Positions 1-8,759 are shown, numbered from the stretch's first letter. The stretch: DNA of 64,000 bases from an uncultured Winogradskyella sp. (GCF_947495255.1 NZ_CANLYI010000013.1:1-64000); one strand, 5' to 3'. Numbers and translations are program-made. The notes: generated from the letters alone by a model not told the origin.

Positions 1-36
1 TGCTCATGCTTCACAAATCACTCGAACTGACGTTGG
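1..36 (+). repeat. dispersed hairpin repeat, copy 1 (cut by window edge)
   Basis: The right part of a repeat whose full form starts GGTTCTCGATACA and ends CTCGAACTGACGTTGG. The left arm lies outside the window. It closely matches the copy ending at 8726: about 35 of 39 bases agree between 1-39 and 8688-8726. It is intergenic and repetitive in this window only, so its mobility is inferred. Confidence 0.65.
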
Positions 37-74
37 ATGTAAAAATTAAAATAATACACCAAAACTCAAAACAA

Positions 75-129
75 CCACTAACGTCACTTCGAGTGAAATT
101 TCTTTTTCTGAAATTTTGTATCGAGAAGC
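75..129 (-). repeat. dispersed hairpin repeat, copy 2 (inverted)
   Basis: Read on the minus strand this begins with TTCTCGATACA and ends CACTCGAAGTGACGTTAG, matching the arms of the copies at 1-36, 8672-8726 and 9940-9991. Its interior is itself a hairpin (AAATTTC paired with GAAATTT). With copy 1 it forms a head-to-head pair, so the first 130 bases can fold into a long cruciform. Confidence 0.65.
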
Positions 130-189
130 TCCACTCCTTTTGCCTTATTTCTAAAAAACCTCGGCATAATACACTCATTTACATCAAAA

Positions 190-209
190 TATACGTAGAA
201 CTACGTATA
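190..209. promoter_or_regulatory. 20-bp palindrome, copy 1
   Basis: TATACGTAGAACTACGTATA: two 9-bp half sites TATACGTAG in inverted orientation around a 2-bp centre. The same half sites recur at 406-425. The symmetry suggests the binding site of a dimeric regulator; the regulator is not known. Confidence 0.5.
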
Positions 210-320
210 GCAATAAGCTTCTATTTTATTTAATTTTGATACCATAAAACAATCGCTTATAAATGGAGTTTTAAAATACGCCATTTCTTAAAATCTACAC
301 CCTAACCTTAAATTGAATTA

Positions 321-351
321 AGTCCTAATGTAATTATTAGGATTTTTTTTT
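321..351 (+). terminator. rho-independent terminator
   Basis: A TCCTAAT/ATTAGGA stem with a short loop is followed by nine T residues. It would end a plus-strand transcript coming from outside the left edge and insulates the operon at 494. Confidence 0.7.
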
Positions 352-405
352 GTTTTACGGAAAACAGTAATAAAACAAATTCTAACTGTCTTATTTTTAT
401 TGAAA

Positions 406-425
406 TATACGTAGATCTACGTATA
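406..425. promoter_or_regulatory. 20-bp perfect palindrome, copy 2
   Basis: TATACGTAGATCTACGTATA is fully self-complementary over 20 bases. It lies 68 bases before the first gene of the ABC-3C operon, where a repressor or activator of that operon could act. The first copy begins exactly 216 bases upstream. Confidence 0.5.
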
Positions 426-493
426 GAAATCTTGTAAAGTTTTTCTTAGTTTTATGGGCTGACTAAAAAAAACTTTAATTTAAACGACATACT

Positions 494-1597
494 ATGGATA
501 TAGACGATTGTTTATATCCAATTGTTAGCGGTAAGCTGAAAAAAAAAATGAAATTTTACAAAACATCACATCAAGTCAATTACGGAAAGAGAATAATACC
601 TCTTAAGATGATTGAGCATATGTCATTTGATGATTGGGAAGATTTTATTGAAGAGTGGATTGATATAAAAAAGACTGAATATATTGAAGCTGAAAGATTC
701 GGAGGTGCCGGAGATAAAGGAAGAGATGTTGTAGGCTATGTAACTGATAAAAATAAACAAAACTATACTTGGGATTGTTTTCAATGCAAACATTATAAAA
801 GTGCATTAACACCTACTCAAGTATATAAAGAATTTATTAAAATATTATACTATACTTTTAAATTAGAATACCCAATTCCTAGAAAATTTTATTTTATTGC
901 ACCAAAAGGCTGTGGAACTTCACTTTCCAAATTACTTCAAAATCCAACCGAACTAAAAAAAGCAATAGTAAATAATTGGGACAAACATTGTGAAATTGAC
1001 ACTACTGTAGGTGGAATAAAATTAGAAGGAGAGTTTTTAAAGTGGGTAAACAATTTTGACTTTTCAATTTTTTCAAAAATTCACACTAAGAATATTTTGA
1101 AAGAACATATTTCACATCCAAATCATCTAATAAGGTTTGGTGGTGGATTACCTGAACGTGAAAAATTAGACACCGATTCTATACCAAGTTCAATCCAAAG
1201 TTCGGAAACCACATACGTTAATCAACTTTTATCTGCATACGGTTCTGAAAGCAAAGAAGATTACAAAAATGTAATAGATTTAGATTCAAAAGAACTTTAT
1301 AAAAACCATTTTACAAGAGCTAGAATAAGTTTTCATCACGCAGAACAGTTAAGAAATTTCACTAGAGATAACCTACCTATTGACACCTTTGAAGATTTTC
1401 AAAATGAAATATTAGAAGGGATTATTGATATTGTGGAAGAAATCCATTCGAATAATTTTATAAAAGTAAAAGAAGTAGAAAGAGAAGCAGGAAAAGCAAT
1501 AATATCTTCAAACCCACTAAAGGAGGTTAGTCTTATTTATGATAAAAAAGGAATTTGTCATCAATTGGTTAATGATAATAAAATCAAATGGACATAA
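494..1597 (+). CDS. ABC-3C system effector with Mrr-like nuclease domain
   Basis: First gene of a three-gene ABC three-component operon. The N-terminal third carries a PD-(D/E)xK nuclease pattern of the Mrr type: a glycine-rich GAGDKGRDVVG stretch at about residues 70-81 supplies the acidic residue, and FQCKH at 96-100 supplies the QxK element. The C-terminal third (RARISFHHAEQLRNFTRDN, then a FEDFQNEI helix) resembles the C-terminal domains that mark ABC-3C effectors. By family knowledge such proteins are tethered to an SMC-like ATPase and fire a nuclease against invading DNA; that activity here is inferred. Translation may begin at 494 or at the internal ATG at 548, since the first 18 residues look unlike a conserved domain. 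The stop overlaps the next start as TAATG, implying coupled translation. Two palindromes lie upstream. Confidence 0.75.
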   Translation: MDIDDCLYPIVSGKLKKKMKFYKTSHQVNYGKRIIPLKMIEHMSFDDWEDFIEEWIDIKKTEYIEAERFGGAGDKGRDVVGYVTDKNKQNYTWDCFQCKHYKSALTPTQVYKEFIKILYYTFKLEYPIPRKFYFIAPKGCGTSLSKLLQNPTELKKAIVNNWDKHCEIDTTVGGIKLEGEFLKWVNNFDFSIFSKIHTKNILKEHISHPNHLIRFGGGLPEREKLDTDSIPSSIQSSETTYVNQLLSAYGSESKEDYKNVIDLDSKELYKNHFTRARISFHHAEQLRNFTRDNLPIDTFEDFQNEILEGIIDIVEEIHSNNFIKVKEVEREAGKAIISSNPLKEVSLIYDKKGICHQLVNDNKIKWT

Positions 1598-2079
1598 TGG
1601 AAACTAAAAAAAATATAAATCCATTTAATAATAGTGTTGAAGCTGGTCTTCGAATCTTAATTATATTAAATGAAGCATTCCCTAAATCTTTTGATTTACA
1701 AAACCTTGTTTATCTAGATTACCTAACTATACATTCAGCAGACATTGACAAAACAACGCAAAGTCTACATCCCGCAGTACCTTATCGATCAGGTGAAATA
1801 ATGGTTAGAAGTTCTATCATTGATAAAGGATTAAATCTTTTTATCACAAAGAATTTAATAGAAAAGCAATATAATTTTAATGGTATAGAATATAAAGCAA
1901 CTGAAAACGCAATGCCATTTCTTGAATCACTTGAAGAACTATACTCAATCAAACTTCAAGAAAAAGCAAATTGGGCTATTAATAAATACTCAAAACACAC
2001 CAAACAAGAATTAAAAAACATTATGACTCCAAAATTATCAGAGATAGACAACGAGTTTAATATTGAAATTTTACAATAA
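1597..2079 (+). CDS. ABC-3C system middle component
   Basis: Small protein of 160 residues between the effector and the ATPase. The pattern NPFNNSVEAGLRILIIL near the start, then FDLQNLVYLDYLTIHSAD, a LHPAVPYRSGE stretch and a final helical region match my memory of ABC-3C middle component 2 (MC2), a winged-helix-like adaptor thought to link effector and ATPase. I chose the ATG at 1597 because it forms a TAATG overlap with the preceding stop and gives the conserved beginning; a start nine bases earlier is possible. The 3' end again overlaps the next gene as TAATG. No membrane segment or catalytic motif is visible. The exact MC class is less certain than membership of the system. Confidence 0.7.
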   Translation: METKKNINPFNNSVEAGLRILIILNEAFPKSFDLQNLVYLDYLTIHSADIDKTTQSLHPAVPYRSGEIMVRSSIIDKGLNLFITKNLIEKQYNFNGIEYKATENAMPFLESLEELYSIKLQEKANWAINKYSKHTKQELKNIMTPKLSEIDNEFNIEILQ

Positions 2080-3890
2080 TGAAAACGGGATTCATAATAA
2101 AAGAATTAAGACTGATTGGTAAATCAGTTGAAAATGCAAGTGTCGTTTTTAACAAAGGCGTTAATATCATTACGGGACCTTCAAACGTAGGTAAATCATA
2201 TATTTTCCAATGTTTCAATTATATGTTTGGTGGTTCAAAACCGCCAAAACCTATTAAAGAATCAAGAAATTACGATTTTATCTATTTAGAATTAATTGAT
2301 TCAACAAACACCACATATACTTTATTAAGCGATTTAAAAGGTGGCAATTTTAAACTTTATAATTTATCTATAGATAAAATTAAAGAAACTGATGAATTCG
2401 AAATCCTTGACAGAAAACATAGTCCCTATAATGAACAAACTGTTTCCGCTTTTTTACTTAAACTAAATAATCTTACAGGCAAAAAAATTAGAACAAACCA
2501 AAAGGGAAAAACTAGACCAATTTCATATCGTGATATTGTAAAATTCTCAATGGTTAATGAATCTAAAATCACTACTGAGGAATCATTAATAGTTAGTCAT
2601 TATACAAAAGCTACCGAAGAATCAAATGTTTTAAAATTAATTGTTACAGGAAATGATGATAGTAATATAATTGAATCCCTTTCTCAAAACCAAATAGCAA
2701 ATAGGAAAGGAAAATTAGAAATATTAAAAGAGTTTATAGATGACAACACTAAGGATTTAAAGACTTTTAAAGTTGAACCATCATTGATGCTGAATGAAAC
2801 TAATTCTTTAATTGAAAAATTAACAGAAAACCATTCTAATCTTCAGAATAAATTCAATGAAATAGAAAGTGAAAGAGTAAAAACTTTAGACATTCTTCAT
2901 AAAAGACAATCACGTAAAAGAGTAATCGAAGAATTATATAAAAGAACAGACTTATTAAAATCTCATTACTATTCAGATGTATCACGCTTAAAATCGACTA
3001 TTGAAACAAGCATTTTATTAAATGAAGAAAATCATTCTGAAAATGGTAATTGCCCACTTTGTAATGGCGAAATAGAAGGAAAATGTTCAATAGAAGACAT
3101 TAATAAAATAATAGATTCTTGCAGTAAAGAAATACAAAAAATAGAATCATTGATTCAAGAATTACTTGAATCAGAAAAAATGTTAAAAGAAGAATTTAAG
3201 GATATCTCTATAGAAGTTTCAGATTTAGAGAAAAATATAAATAAATACACTCTAGAAATTGATAAAGGAGTTGGCTTGGAAATGAGTTTGATAATTGAAC
3301 AAATCAACCAACAAAATGAAAAGAAAAGTATAGCTCTTGGAGCTTTATATAAATTTGAGCAACTTGAAAAATTTAAAGCTGAAAAAGAAAAACTAGAAAG
3401 CTCTATACCCAAATCTAGTTCTAAAGAAACATTTGAGCATATATCAACTGCATCATTAACACCACTTTCAAAAGCGATAAAATCTGTTCTTAAAGGTTAT
3501 AATTACCCAAATCTAACTGGTGTCAGTTATAGTGAAGAGCAAAATGATTTTGTAATTTCAGGTGAAGACAGAAATCTATCTGGGAAAGGAGTTAGAGCAA
3601 TTATTTATTCCGCTTTCATTGTAGCATTACAAGAACTAATATTAAAAAAAGAATATTCAATAGGTGTACCAATAATAGATTCTCCATTAGTCTCTTATAA
3701 GAAGCCAGAAAATATTGGAGCAGAAAGGATTAGTGATGATTTAGCAATGGATTTCTATAGATACATCTGTAATCAAAGTGAGTTAGAACAAATAATTGTA
3801 ATTGAAAATGAAGTACCACCAACAGACATAAAAGAAAACATAAATCATATAAAATACACAAGAGAAAAGGGCTTTATACCAACAAAATAA
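2079..3890 (+). CDS. ABC-3C SMC/Rad50-like ATPase (DUF3732 type)
   Basis: ATPase of the three-component system, 603 residues. A Walker A motif GPSNVGKS lies at 33-40, followed by long coiled-coil arms. The arms are interrupted near residues 325-336 by CPLCNGEIEGKC, a zinc-hook-like CPxC element as in Rad50. A signature-like LSGKGVRAI appears near 500 and a Walker B-like GVPIIDSP near 530. This matches the DUF3732 family, the ATPases of ABC-3C systems. By family analogy it would sense or clamp DNA and license the nuclease encoded first in the operon. Its start overlaps the previous stop (TAATG). Its base composition is slightly more AT-rich than the housekeeping genes, and a cassette-like spacer follows, both consistent with acquisition by transfer. 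Specificity and trigger are unknown. Confidence 0.8.
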   Translation: MKTGFIIKELRLIGKSVENASVVFNKGVNIITGPSNVGKSYIFQCFNYMFGGSKPPKPIKESRNYDFIYLELIDSTNTTYTLLSDLKGGNFKLYNLSIDKIKETDEFEILDRKHSPYNEQTVSAFLLKLNNLTGKKIRTNQKGKTRPISYRDIVKFSMVNESKITTEESLIVSHYTKATEESNVLKLIVTGNDDSNIIESLSQNQIANRKGKLEILKEFIDDNTKDLKTFKVEPSLMLNETNSLIEKLTENHSNLQNKFNEIESERVKTLDILHKRQSRKRVIEELYKRTDLLKSHYYSDVSRLKSTIETSILLNEENHSENGNCPLCNGEIEGKCSIEDINKIIDSCSKEIQKIESLIQELLESEKMLKEEFKDISIEVSDLEKNINKYTLEIDKGVGLEMSLIIEQINQQNEKKSIALGALYKFEQLEKFKAEKEKLESSIPKSSSKETFEHISTASLTPLSKAIKSVLKGYNYPNLTGVSYSEEQNDFVISGEDRNLSGKGVRAIIYSAFIVALQELILKKEYSIGVPIIDSPLVSYKKPENIGAERISDDLAMDFYRYICNQSELEQIIVIENEVPPTDIKENINHIKYTREKGFIPTK

Positions 3891-4110
3891 AACCTACCGC
3901 CAACAATGTATAAAAACATAGGGCGTTTCTGCTTAACCGAAAGGTCTGTGATTATTAACAAAGTCCGCTGAATATAAAATTTGAAGTTTAGAACAGAAAA
4001 GATAAAAGCAAAATATTTATATTGAGCTAAGTAATAAACTGAAACGATAGTACTTATTACCTGTCCTACGTTCCTTATGCTTAATGCTGTCAACAATACA
4101 ACCCAAATCA
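3891..4110 (+). other. cassette-like spacer A
   Basis: A 220-base non-coding spacer after the ABC-3C operon. It opens with GCCAACAATGTATAAAAACA, similar to the GCCAAAACCATGTATAA opening of the next spacer (4687-4845), and contains an AAAGTCCGC stretch. Related spacers after small hypothetical genes are, from memory, common in flavobacterial genomes. Function unknown; recombination site or transcript tail are both possible. Confidence 0.4.
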
Positions 4111-4686
4111 ATGGAAGTACTTTTTCACTTCATATTTCAGTTAATTAAAATAGGAATTCTTGCCTCGATTTATTCTTCAATTTTAATCGGAATTTTATTA
4201 ATTATTGGAAAATTTAAGTCAAATACATTTCTAAAAAGAGTAAAGACCAAGAAGAGAAAGTATTGGTTCTTATTTGGGTTTTTAATTTCAATTGGACTGT
4301 TCATTTTCTCTTTTACGTATTGGGGAAATCACGGACTTGGAGATAGCGCAAGAATACCAATTGGGAATTTTAAAGAGGTTGGAGAAACTAATGGAATTAA
4401 TGCTTATATAGAACCTGATAATTACCGATATGGCGCAATGAATGTGCATAGTTTTATTAAATCTAACAATTATCTTGTCGGAAAAACAGAAGTGAGTCCT
4501 GTTGAAAGACCTAAACCCTTCTTTAGTTGGGATTTATCTAAAGACCAAATCACATTTTATGATTCTGAAAAAGAATACAATGCATTTGCTGATAAAAATC
4601 GATTACCAAAAAAATCAGAATTTAAAACGTTTCGTGAAAGTTATAGAGAATATTGGAGCGGAATTAGATTTATGCTATTACCATAA
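4111..4686 (+). CDS. hypothetical membrane protein
   Basis: Unrecognised protein of 191 residues. Two hydrophobic segments are clear: one in the first 35 residues (FHFIFQLIKIGILASIYSS and onward) and one around 60-80 (WFLFGFLISIGLFIFSF). The remaining C-terminal portion is polar, probably outside the membrane. I prefer the ATG at 4111 to an in-frame ATG at 4084, because the added nine residues are not hydrophobic or conserved-looking and fall in the spacer. The gene stands alone between two similar spacers, like a cassette. No function can be assigned. Confidence 0.6.
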   Translation: MEVLFHFIFQLIKIGILASIYSSILIGILLIIGKFKSNTFLKRVKTKKRKYWFLFGFLISIGLFIFSFTYWGNHGLGDSARIPIGNFKEVGETNGINAYIEPDNYRYGAMNVHSFIKSNNYLVGKTEVSPVERPKPFFSWDLSKDQITFYDSEKEYNAFADKNRLPKKSEFKTFRESYREYWSGIRFMLLP

Positions 4687-4845
4687 AAATACTATTGCCA
4701 AAACCATGTATAATTAATTGCTCGGTTACTGACGACTTACGAACATTCCTTGCGGATTTTCTATTCAGTTTTTATTTATTAAATTAGGTGCTTAAACATA
4801 GCACAAATTACAAAAAAACACTTGTGGCTTCAGTAAAAAATAACA
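4687..4845 (+). other. cassette-like spacer B
   Basis: Non-coding spacer that begins TTGCCAAAACCATGTATAAT followed by TAATTGCT. It contains a small inverted pair GTGC...GCAC (about 4788-4804). Shares its opening with spacer A and its TATAATTAATTGCT core with the sequence at 6020-6060. Confidence 0.4.
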
Positions 4846-6015
4846 ATGAAAGAATATAAAATAGGGAAAGGTTGGGCGATTTTCATTTACATTTTTGCTC
4901 CATTACTGATTGCTCTATTCGTTTGGTTATTAATAATGCCATTTGTATTGGAAGATACACCTATTGAACTGTTCTATGTTTTCGGTCCTATCTCATTAGG
5001 AATGATTGTTCTGATGGTTGTTGGACTATTAGACACCATTAACGGTAAGGTGATAATCTCATCTGACACATTAAGTCTAAGAAGTACTTTTATAAATCGG
5101 GATTTAAAATTTAAAGAAATCAAAGGCTTTGAAGTGGAACAAAATCACATTTTTGTACTCCCAAATACAGAGAGAAAAAAGAGAATAAAAATAAGTAAAT
5201 ATATTAGTAACTCTAATGAATTAATAACGTGGCTTGGCTCTAAATTTCCCGATTTACATCAAGCAAATGAAGCCGAAGAAAAAACTGAAATTTTAGGTAA
5301 TCTAGACTATGGGAGAAATACTGAAGAAAGGTCTTCGCAACTTAAACAAGCAAAAATAGTTGCTAAAGTTTTAAATGGACTTGGTGGTTTAATTCTTGTT
5401 TGGACAATATTTAGACCAGAACCTTATGAGTATGCAATTTGGGCTTCAATTTCACTGCCAATAATTGCAATATTAGTAGTTGTCTACTACAAAGGTCTTA
5501 TAAGAATTGACGAAAAAAAAGGAAGTGCATACCCAACAGTATTTTTTGCGATATTAATGTCTTGTTGCGGATTGTTTTTAAGAGCTCTAATTGATAATAA
5601 TATTTTTAATTACACCAACATTTGGATGCCTTCAATAATGATTATGATAGCTTTGATAGCCTTGGTTGTTTTTGGGACAAAAGCATTCAAGTTTAAGAAA
5701 GCAAAAGATTATTTTTCATTACTTTCCCTTTCTCTTTTCTTTTTTGGATTTGGCTACGGCTCTATCGTGATTTTAAACTGCACGTACGACGACAGTGTAC
5801 CAAAATCTTACACTTCAAAAATAATAGATAAACGAATTAGCACAGGAAAAATGACAACCTATTATTTAGAATTAAAAGCTTGGGGTCCTCAAACCAAAGA
5901 TGATGATGTGTCGGTATCTAAAGAACTTTATGAAAATTTAGAGATTAATAATAATGTAAATATCTATCTCAAAAAAGGAAGATTTAATATCCCTTGGTTT
6001 ATTGTAACGGAATAG
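4846..6015 (+). CDS. hypothetical polytopic membrane protein
   Basis: A 389-residue protein I do not recognise by name. Two hydrophobic helices occupy residues 10-60, followed by a compact soluble segment (about 65-130, rich in alternating hydrophobic residues like a PH or bPH fold). About five further membrane helices lie at 175-315. The final 70 residues form a beta-rich soluble tail reminiscent of the extracytoplasmic part of DUF3592-type proteins. It lies between two cassette-like spacers and has no partner gene. A role in the cell membrane is all that can be inferred. Confidence 0.6.
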   Translation: MKEYKIGKGWAIFIYIFAPLLIALFVWLLIMPFVLEDTPIELFYVFGPISLGMIVLMVVGLLDTINGKVIISSDTLSLRSTFINRDLKFKEIKGFEVEQNHIFVLPNTERKKRIKISKYISNSNELITWLGSKFPDLHQANEAEEKTEILGNLDYGRNTEERSSQLKQAKIVAKVLNGLGGLILVWTIFRPEPYEYAIWASISLPIIAILVVVYYKGLIRIDEKKGSAYPTVFFAILMSCCGLFLRALIDNNIFNYTNIWMPSIMIMIALIALVVFGTKAFKFKKAKDYFSLLSLSLFFFGFGYGSIVILNCTYDDSVPKSYTSKIIDKRISTGKMTTYYLELKAWGPQTKDDDVSVSKELYENLEINNNVNIYLKKGRFNIPWFIVTE

Positions 6016-6080
6016 AGCAATGGTAAGTATTATATAATTAATTGCTAATATTTGCCTACCTACCAAATCCACACTGCTAT
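6016..6080 (+). other. cassette-like spacer C (partial)
   Basis: Directly after the stop at 6015, AGCAAT pairs with ATTGCT in TATAATTAATTGCT, the same core as spacer B. The rest up to 6195 shows no gene and no other clear signal. Confidence 0.3.
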
Positions 6081-6195
6081 TTCATTCAACTTTGATGTGT
6101 TAAACTGACGACCTAAAAGAGGGCTTCACAACTTAAAACACTATCTTTAAACCACATAGACAATCCATTTTAATATTCAACTAAAACCATCCAAA

Positions 6196-8004
6196 ATGAA
6201 AAAGCTACTCATTGCCTGTTTAACCATCAGCTTAGTCTTAGTCTCGTGTAAAGAAGACGTAAAAGAAGAAATTATAGCTACTGAAAATTCAGAGTTCACA
6301 GCCATGTTAGAAAGTTATGGCGAAGGTAAATTAAAATTGAATCCTATTGAGGCTACATTTATTGGTGATTCGCGTTTTGATGCTGCATTTCCAAACTTTT
6401 TATCAGATGCATACCAAGAAGATTATAATACCTTTTACACCTCTTACACTTCACAATTAAAAGCATTTAACGATGCTGACCTTACAGAAAGTGAACAGAT
6501 GAGTAAAGCAATAATGGTTTGGGATTGCGAGATGGCATTGGCACAAGCTAGCTTTAAAAACGACGTATATATGCCAATTAACCAAATGTGGTCCGTTAAT
6601 TTAACGATGACACAATGGGCTTCTGGTACTAGTGCACAACCTTTTAAAACCGTTAAAAATTACGAGGATTGGTTACAACGATTAGAACAGTATAACGTTT
6701 GGTTGCAAACCGCAGAAGAACGCATGAAACAAGGTAGCGCAGAAGGTTACGTATTGCCAAAATCCTTGATTACTAAAGTGATTCCGCAGTTTGATGCGCT
6801 TACTAAAGTTAACACCTCTGCAGAAGGTATTACAGACCTTTCTGACCATTTATTCTTTGCGCCAATAATTGCTATGCCAGATAGCTTTTCTGAAGAAGAT
6901 AAAGAACGATTAAATGAAGTGTATTCTAAATTATTAACGGATAAGCTTTTACCATCTTTTAAATCTTTGGCATTCTACTTAAAGTCTAATTATTTAAATG
7001 CAGGAAGAATGAGTAGTGGAATATCTGACGTTCCAAATGGAAAAGCCTATTATGACTATGCGATTAAGTTTTATACCACAACAAACATGACGGCTGATGA
7101 GATACACAACTTAGGTTTAAAAGAAGTCTCAAGAATTTTAGCCGAAATGGAAAAAGTGAAAGAACAAGTTGGTTTTGAAGGCGACCTTAAAAGCTTTTTT
7201 AATGATGTTAGAACCAATAAAGCATTGATGCCTTTTAAGACACCAGAAGAAGTGATTGCAAATTTTAATGCGATACACAACACCATGAAACCAAAATTAA
7301 ATGAACTTTTTGCGAATAAGCCAAAAGCAGCATTTATAGTAAAACAAACCGAAAAATTTAGAGAAGCTTCTGCTAGTGCAGAGTATAATCCTGGCGCTTC
7401 AGATGGTTCTAGACCTGGTGTTTTTTATGTGCCAATTATTGATGCTGCAACTTACAATACATTTTCTGACGAAGCATTATTTTTACATGAAGCCATACCA
7501 GGACACCATTATCAGATTTCTTTAACTCAAGAAAACGAGGATTTACCAGAATTTAGAAAGTCGTTATGGTATAGTGCATACGGTGAAGGTTGGGCACTTT
7601 ATACAGAAAGCTTAGGAAAAGAATTAGGCTTATATACAGATCCTTATCAATATTTTGGAATGTTAGGTATGGAAATGCACAGAGCAATTAGATTAGTTGT
7701 AGATACAGGTATCCATGCTAAAGGCTGGTCTAGAGAAAAAGCGATTCAGTATTCGTTAGATAATGAAGCCGAATCTGAAGCTAGTATTACATCTGAAATT
7801 GAACGTTATATGGCAATGCCAGGACAAGCCTTGTCTTATAAAATAGGGCAACTAAAAATAAGAGAATTGAGAGCTAAAGCAGAACAACAAATGGGTGATG
7901 CTTTTGATATTAAAGCGTTTCATGCGCAAGTGCTAGAAACTGGCTGTATTCCGCTTGCACTTCTTGAAAAGAAAATTGATGCTTGGATTGCTAAAACTAA
8001 ATAG
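6196..8004 (+). CDS. DUF885 family metallopeptidase-like lipoprotein
   Basis: A 602-residue DUF885 protein. A lipoprotein signal peptide ends in a VLVSC lipobox at residue 18, so the mature protein should be anchored to a membrane, probably outer-membrane or periplasmic. The diagnostic HEAIPGHH motif lies at 431-438, with HE and the second His as presumed zinc ligands, and a downstream ESEASITSEIERY segment supplies a likely third acidic ligand. Family members are putative zinc carboxypeptidases or aminopeptidases; the substrate is unknown. The length is normal. It stands alone, with a TATCTTTA-like element upstream near 6140. Confidence 0.85.
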   Translation: MKKLLIACLTISLVLVSCKEDVKEEIIATENSEFTAMLESYGEGKLKLNPIEATFIGDSRFDAAFPNFLSDAYQEDYNTFYTSYTSQLKAFNDADLTESEQMSKAIMVWDCEMALAQASFKNDVYMPINQMWSVNLTMTQWASGTSAQPFKTVKNYEDWLQRLEQYNVWLQTAEERMKQGSAEGYVLPKSLITKVIPQFDALTKVNTSAEGITDLSDHLFFAPIIAMPDSFSEEDKERLNEVYSKLLTDKLLPSFKSLAFYLKSNYLNAGRMSSGISDVPNGKAYYDYAIKFYTTTNMTADEIHNLGLKEVSRILAEMEKVKEQVGFEGDLKSFFNDVRTNKALMPFKTPEEVIANFNAIHNTMKPKLNELFANKPKAAFIVKQTEKFREASASAEYNPGASDGSRPGVFYVPIIDAATYNTFSDEALFLHEAIPGHHYQISLTQENEDLPEFRKSLWYSAYGEGWALYTESLGKELGLYTDPYQYFGMLGMEMHRAIRLVVDTGIHAKGWSREKAIQYSLDNEAESEASITSEIERYMAMPGQALSYKIGQLKIRELRAKAEQQMGDAFDIKAFHAQVLETGCIPLALLEKKIDAWIAKTK

Positions 8005-8097
8005 ACTTTTAGACAAGTTAGCAATTGTTGCTTACTATATGTTTAATTCGCTATAAAGCTATGAAACCTTTAATATGTACTTTGTAAAACATCAGTC

Positions 8098-8640
8098 ATG
8101 AAACATTTAATGCCTTTAATTCTATTCGTTTTTTGTTTCATTAACTGCAACCAAGTAAAAAAGGAAGAAATAACCCAAACATCTCTAGAAAACAAAATCA
8201 CTTGTACTAAAACCGAATGCCAAGGCACTTATGTAGGTAAAGAATTTATAAATGGTGATGACATTGCGCACCAATTTTCTAACCAAATGTCTGAAGCAGT
8301 TGGCGACCAACTAAAAACACTTTTTAAATCTAGCGACTACAGTAAAGTCAATTTTAAAAACATTATAATGACTACAGTAGGGATGGGTTCTGGTGAAGTG
8401 ACTTATCATTTATCTATTCCATTTATGACTGTTAGAACAGAATGTGAGGCATACACGTCTTTTGATCATGTTGGCGGTTGGAATCATGCTCCTGCCCTTT
8501 CGCAACGTAAAGTGCAATTGCAAGACGTTTTGTTGCCTGGAGAGCACTTAGATATTAGTAATCTAAAAGTTACAGCAGAAGGCTTACAAGAGTATTGGAT
8601 TCAGTGGAAGCATAAAGTTGTTCAGGCTGAGTGTGAGTGA
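8098..8640 (+). CDS. hypothetical lipoprotein
   Basis: A 180-residue protein with a short signal sequence ending in a lipobox (FINC, Cys at about residue 15), hence a probable lipoprotein. The mature part has five or so cysteines, including TCTKTEC near the start and a final AEC, which could form disulfides in the periplasm. I recognise no family. It follows the DUF885 gene by 93 bases in the same direction, and a dispersed repeat lies in the convergent gap after it. Function unknown. Confidence 0.6.
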   Translation: MKHLMPLILFVFCFINCNQVKKEEITQTSLENKITCTKTECQGTYVGKEFINGDDIAHQFSNQMSEAVGDQLKTLFKSSDYSKVNFKNIIMTTVGMGSGEVTYHLSIPFMTVRTECEAYTSFDHVGGWNHAPALSQRKVQLQDVLLPGEHLDISNLKVTAEGLQEYWIQWKHKVVQAECE

Positions 8641-8671
8641 TTATCGTTTTAATTGAAGATTTAGAATAAGA

Positions 8672-8726
8672 GGTTCTCCATACAATTTGCTCATACTTCA
8701 CAAATCACTCAAACAGACATTGGATG
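8672..8726 (+). repeat. dispersed hairpin repeat, copy 3
   Basis: Starts GGTTCTCCATACAATTTG and ends ACTCAAACAGACATTGG in the gap between convergent genes. It is the most diverged copy: several G-to-A changes are present relative to the one at 1-36. Confidence 0.6.
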
Positions 8727-8759
8727 GAATAAATAAACAACTATCTAACTAAAAATCAA

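Larger units (their letters stand above)
1..493. other. non-coding leader region with repeats, terminator and palindromes
   Basis: No convincing gene is present. The stretch holds the end of a dispersed hairpin repeat (1-36), a second copy in inverted orientation (about 75-129), a rho-independent terminator on the plus strand (321-351) and two copies of a 20-bp palindrome (190-209 and 406-425). A 75-codon open frame crosses this area but is composed largely of the repeat and resembles no protein I know. The region therefore looks like the boundary between an upstream transcript that ends at 351 and the ABC-3C operon beginning at 494. Confidence 0.7.

Noticed and set aside
6-233. 75-codon open frame at the left edge
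   Set aside because: Made mostly of the hairpin repeats and palindrome; no recognisable protein features.
1588-1597. Upstream start for the ABC-3C middle component
   Set aside because: The ATG at 1597 gives the TAATG overlap seen again at the next junction, and the extra residues are not conserved-looking.
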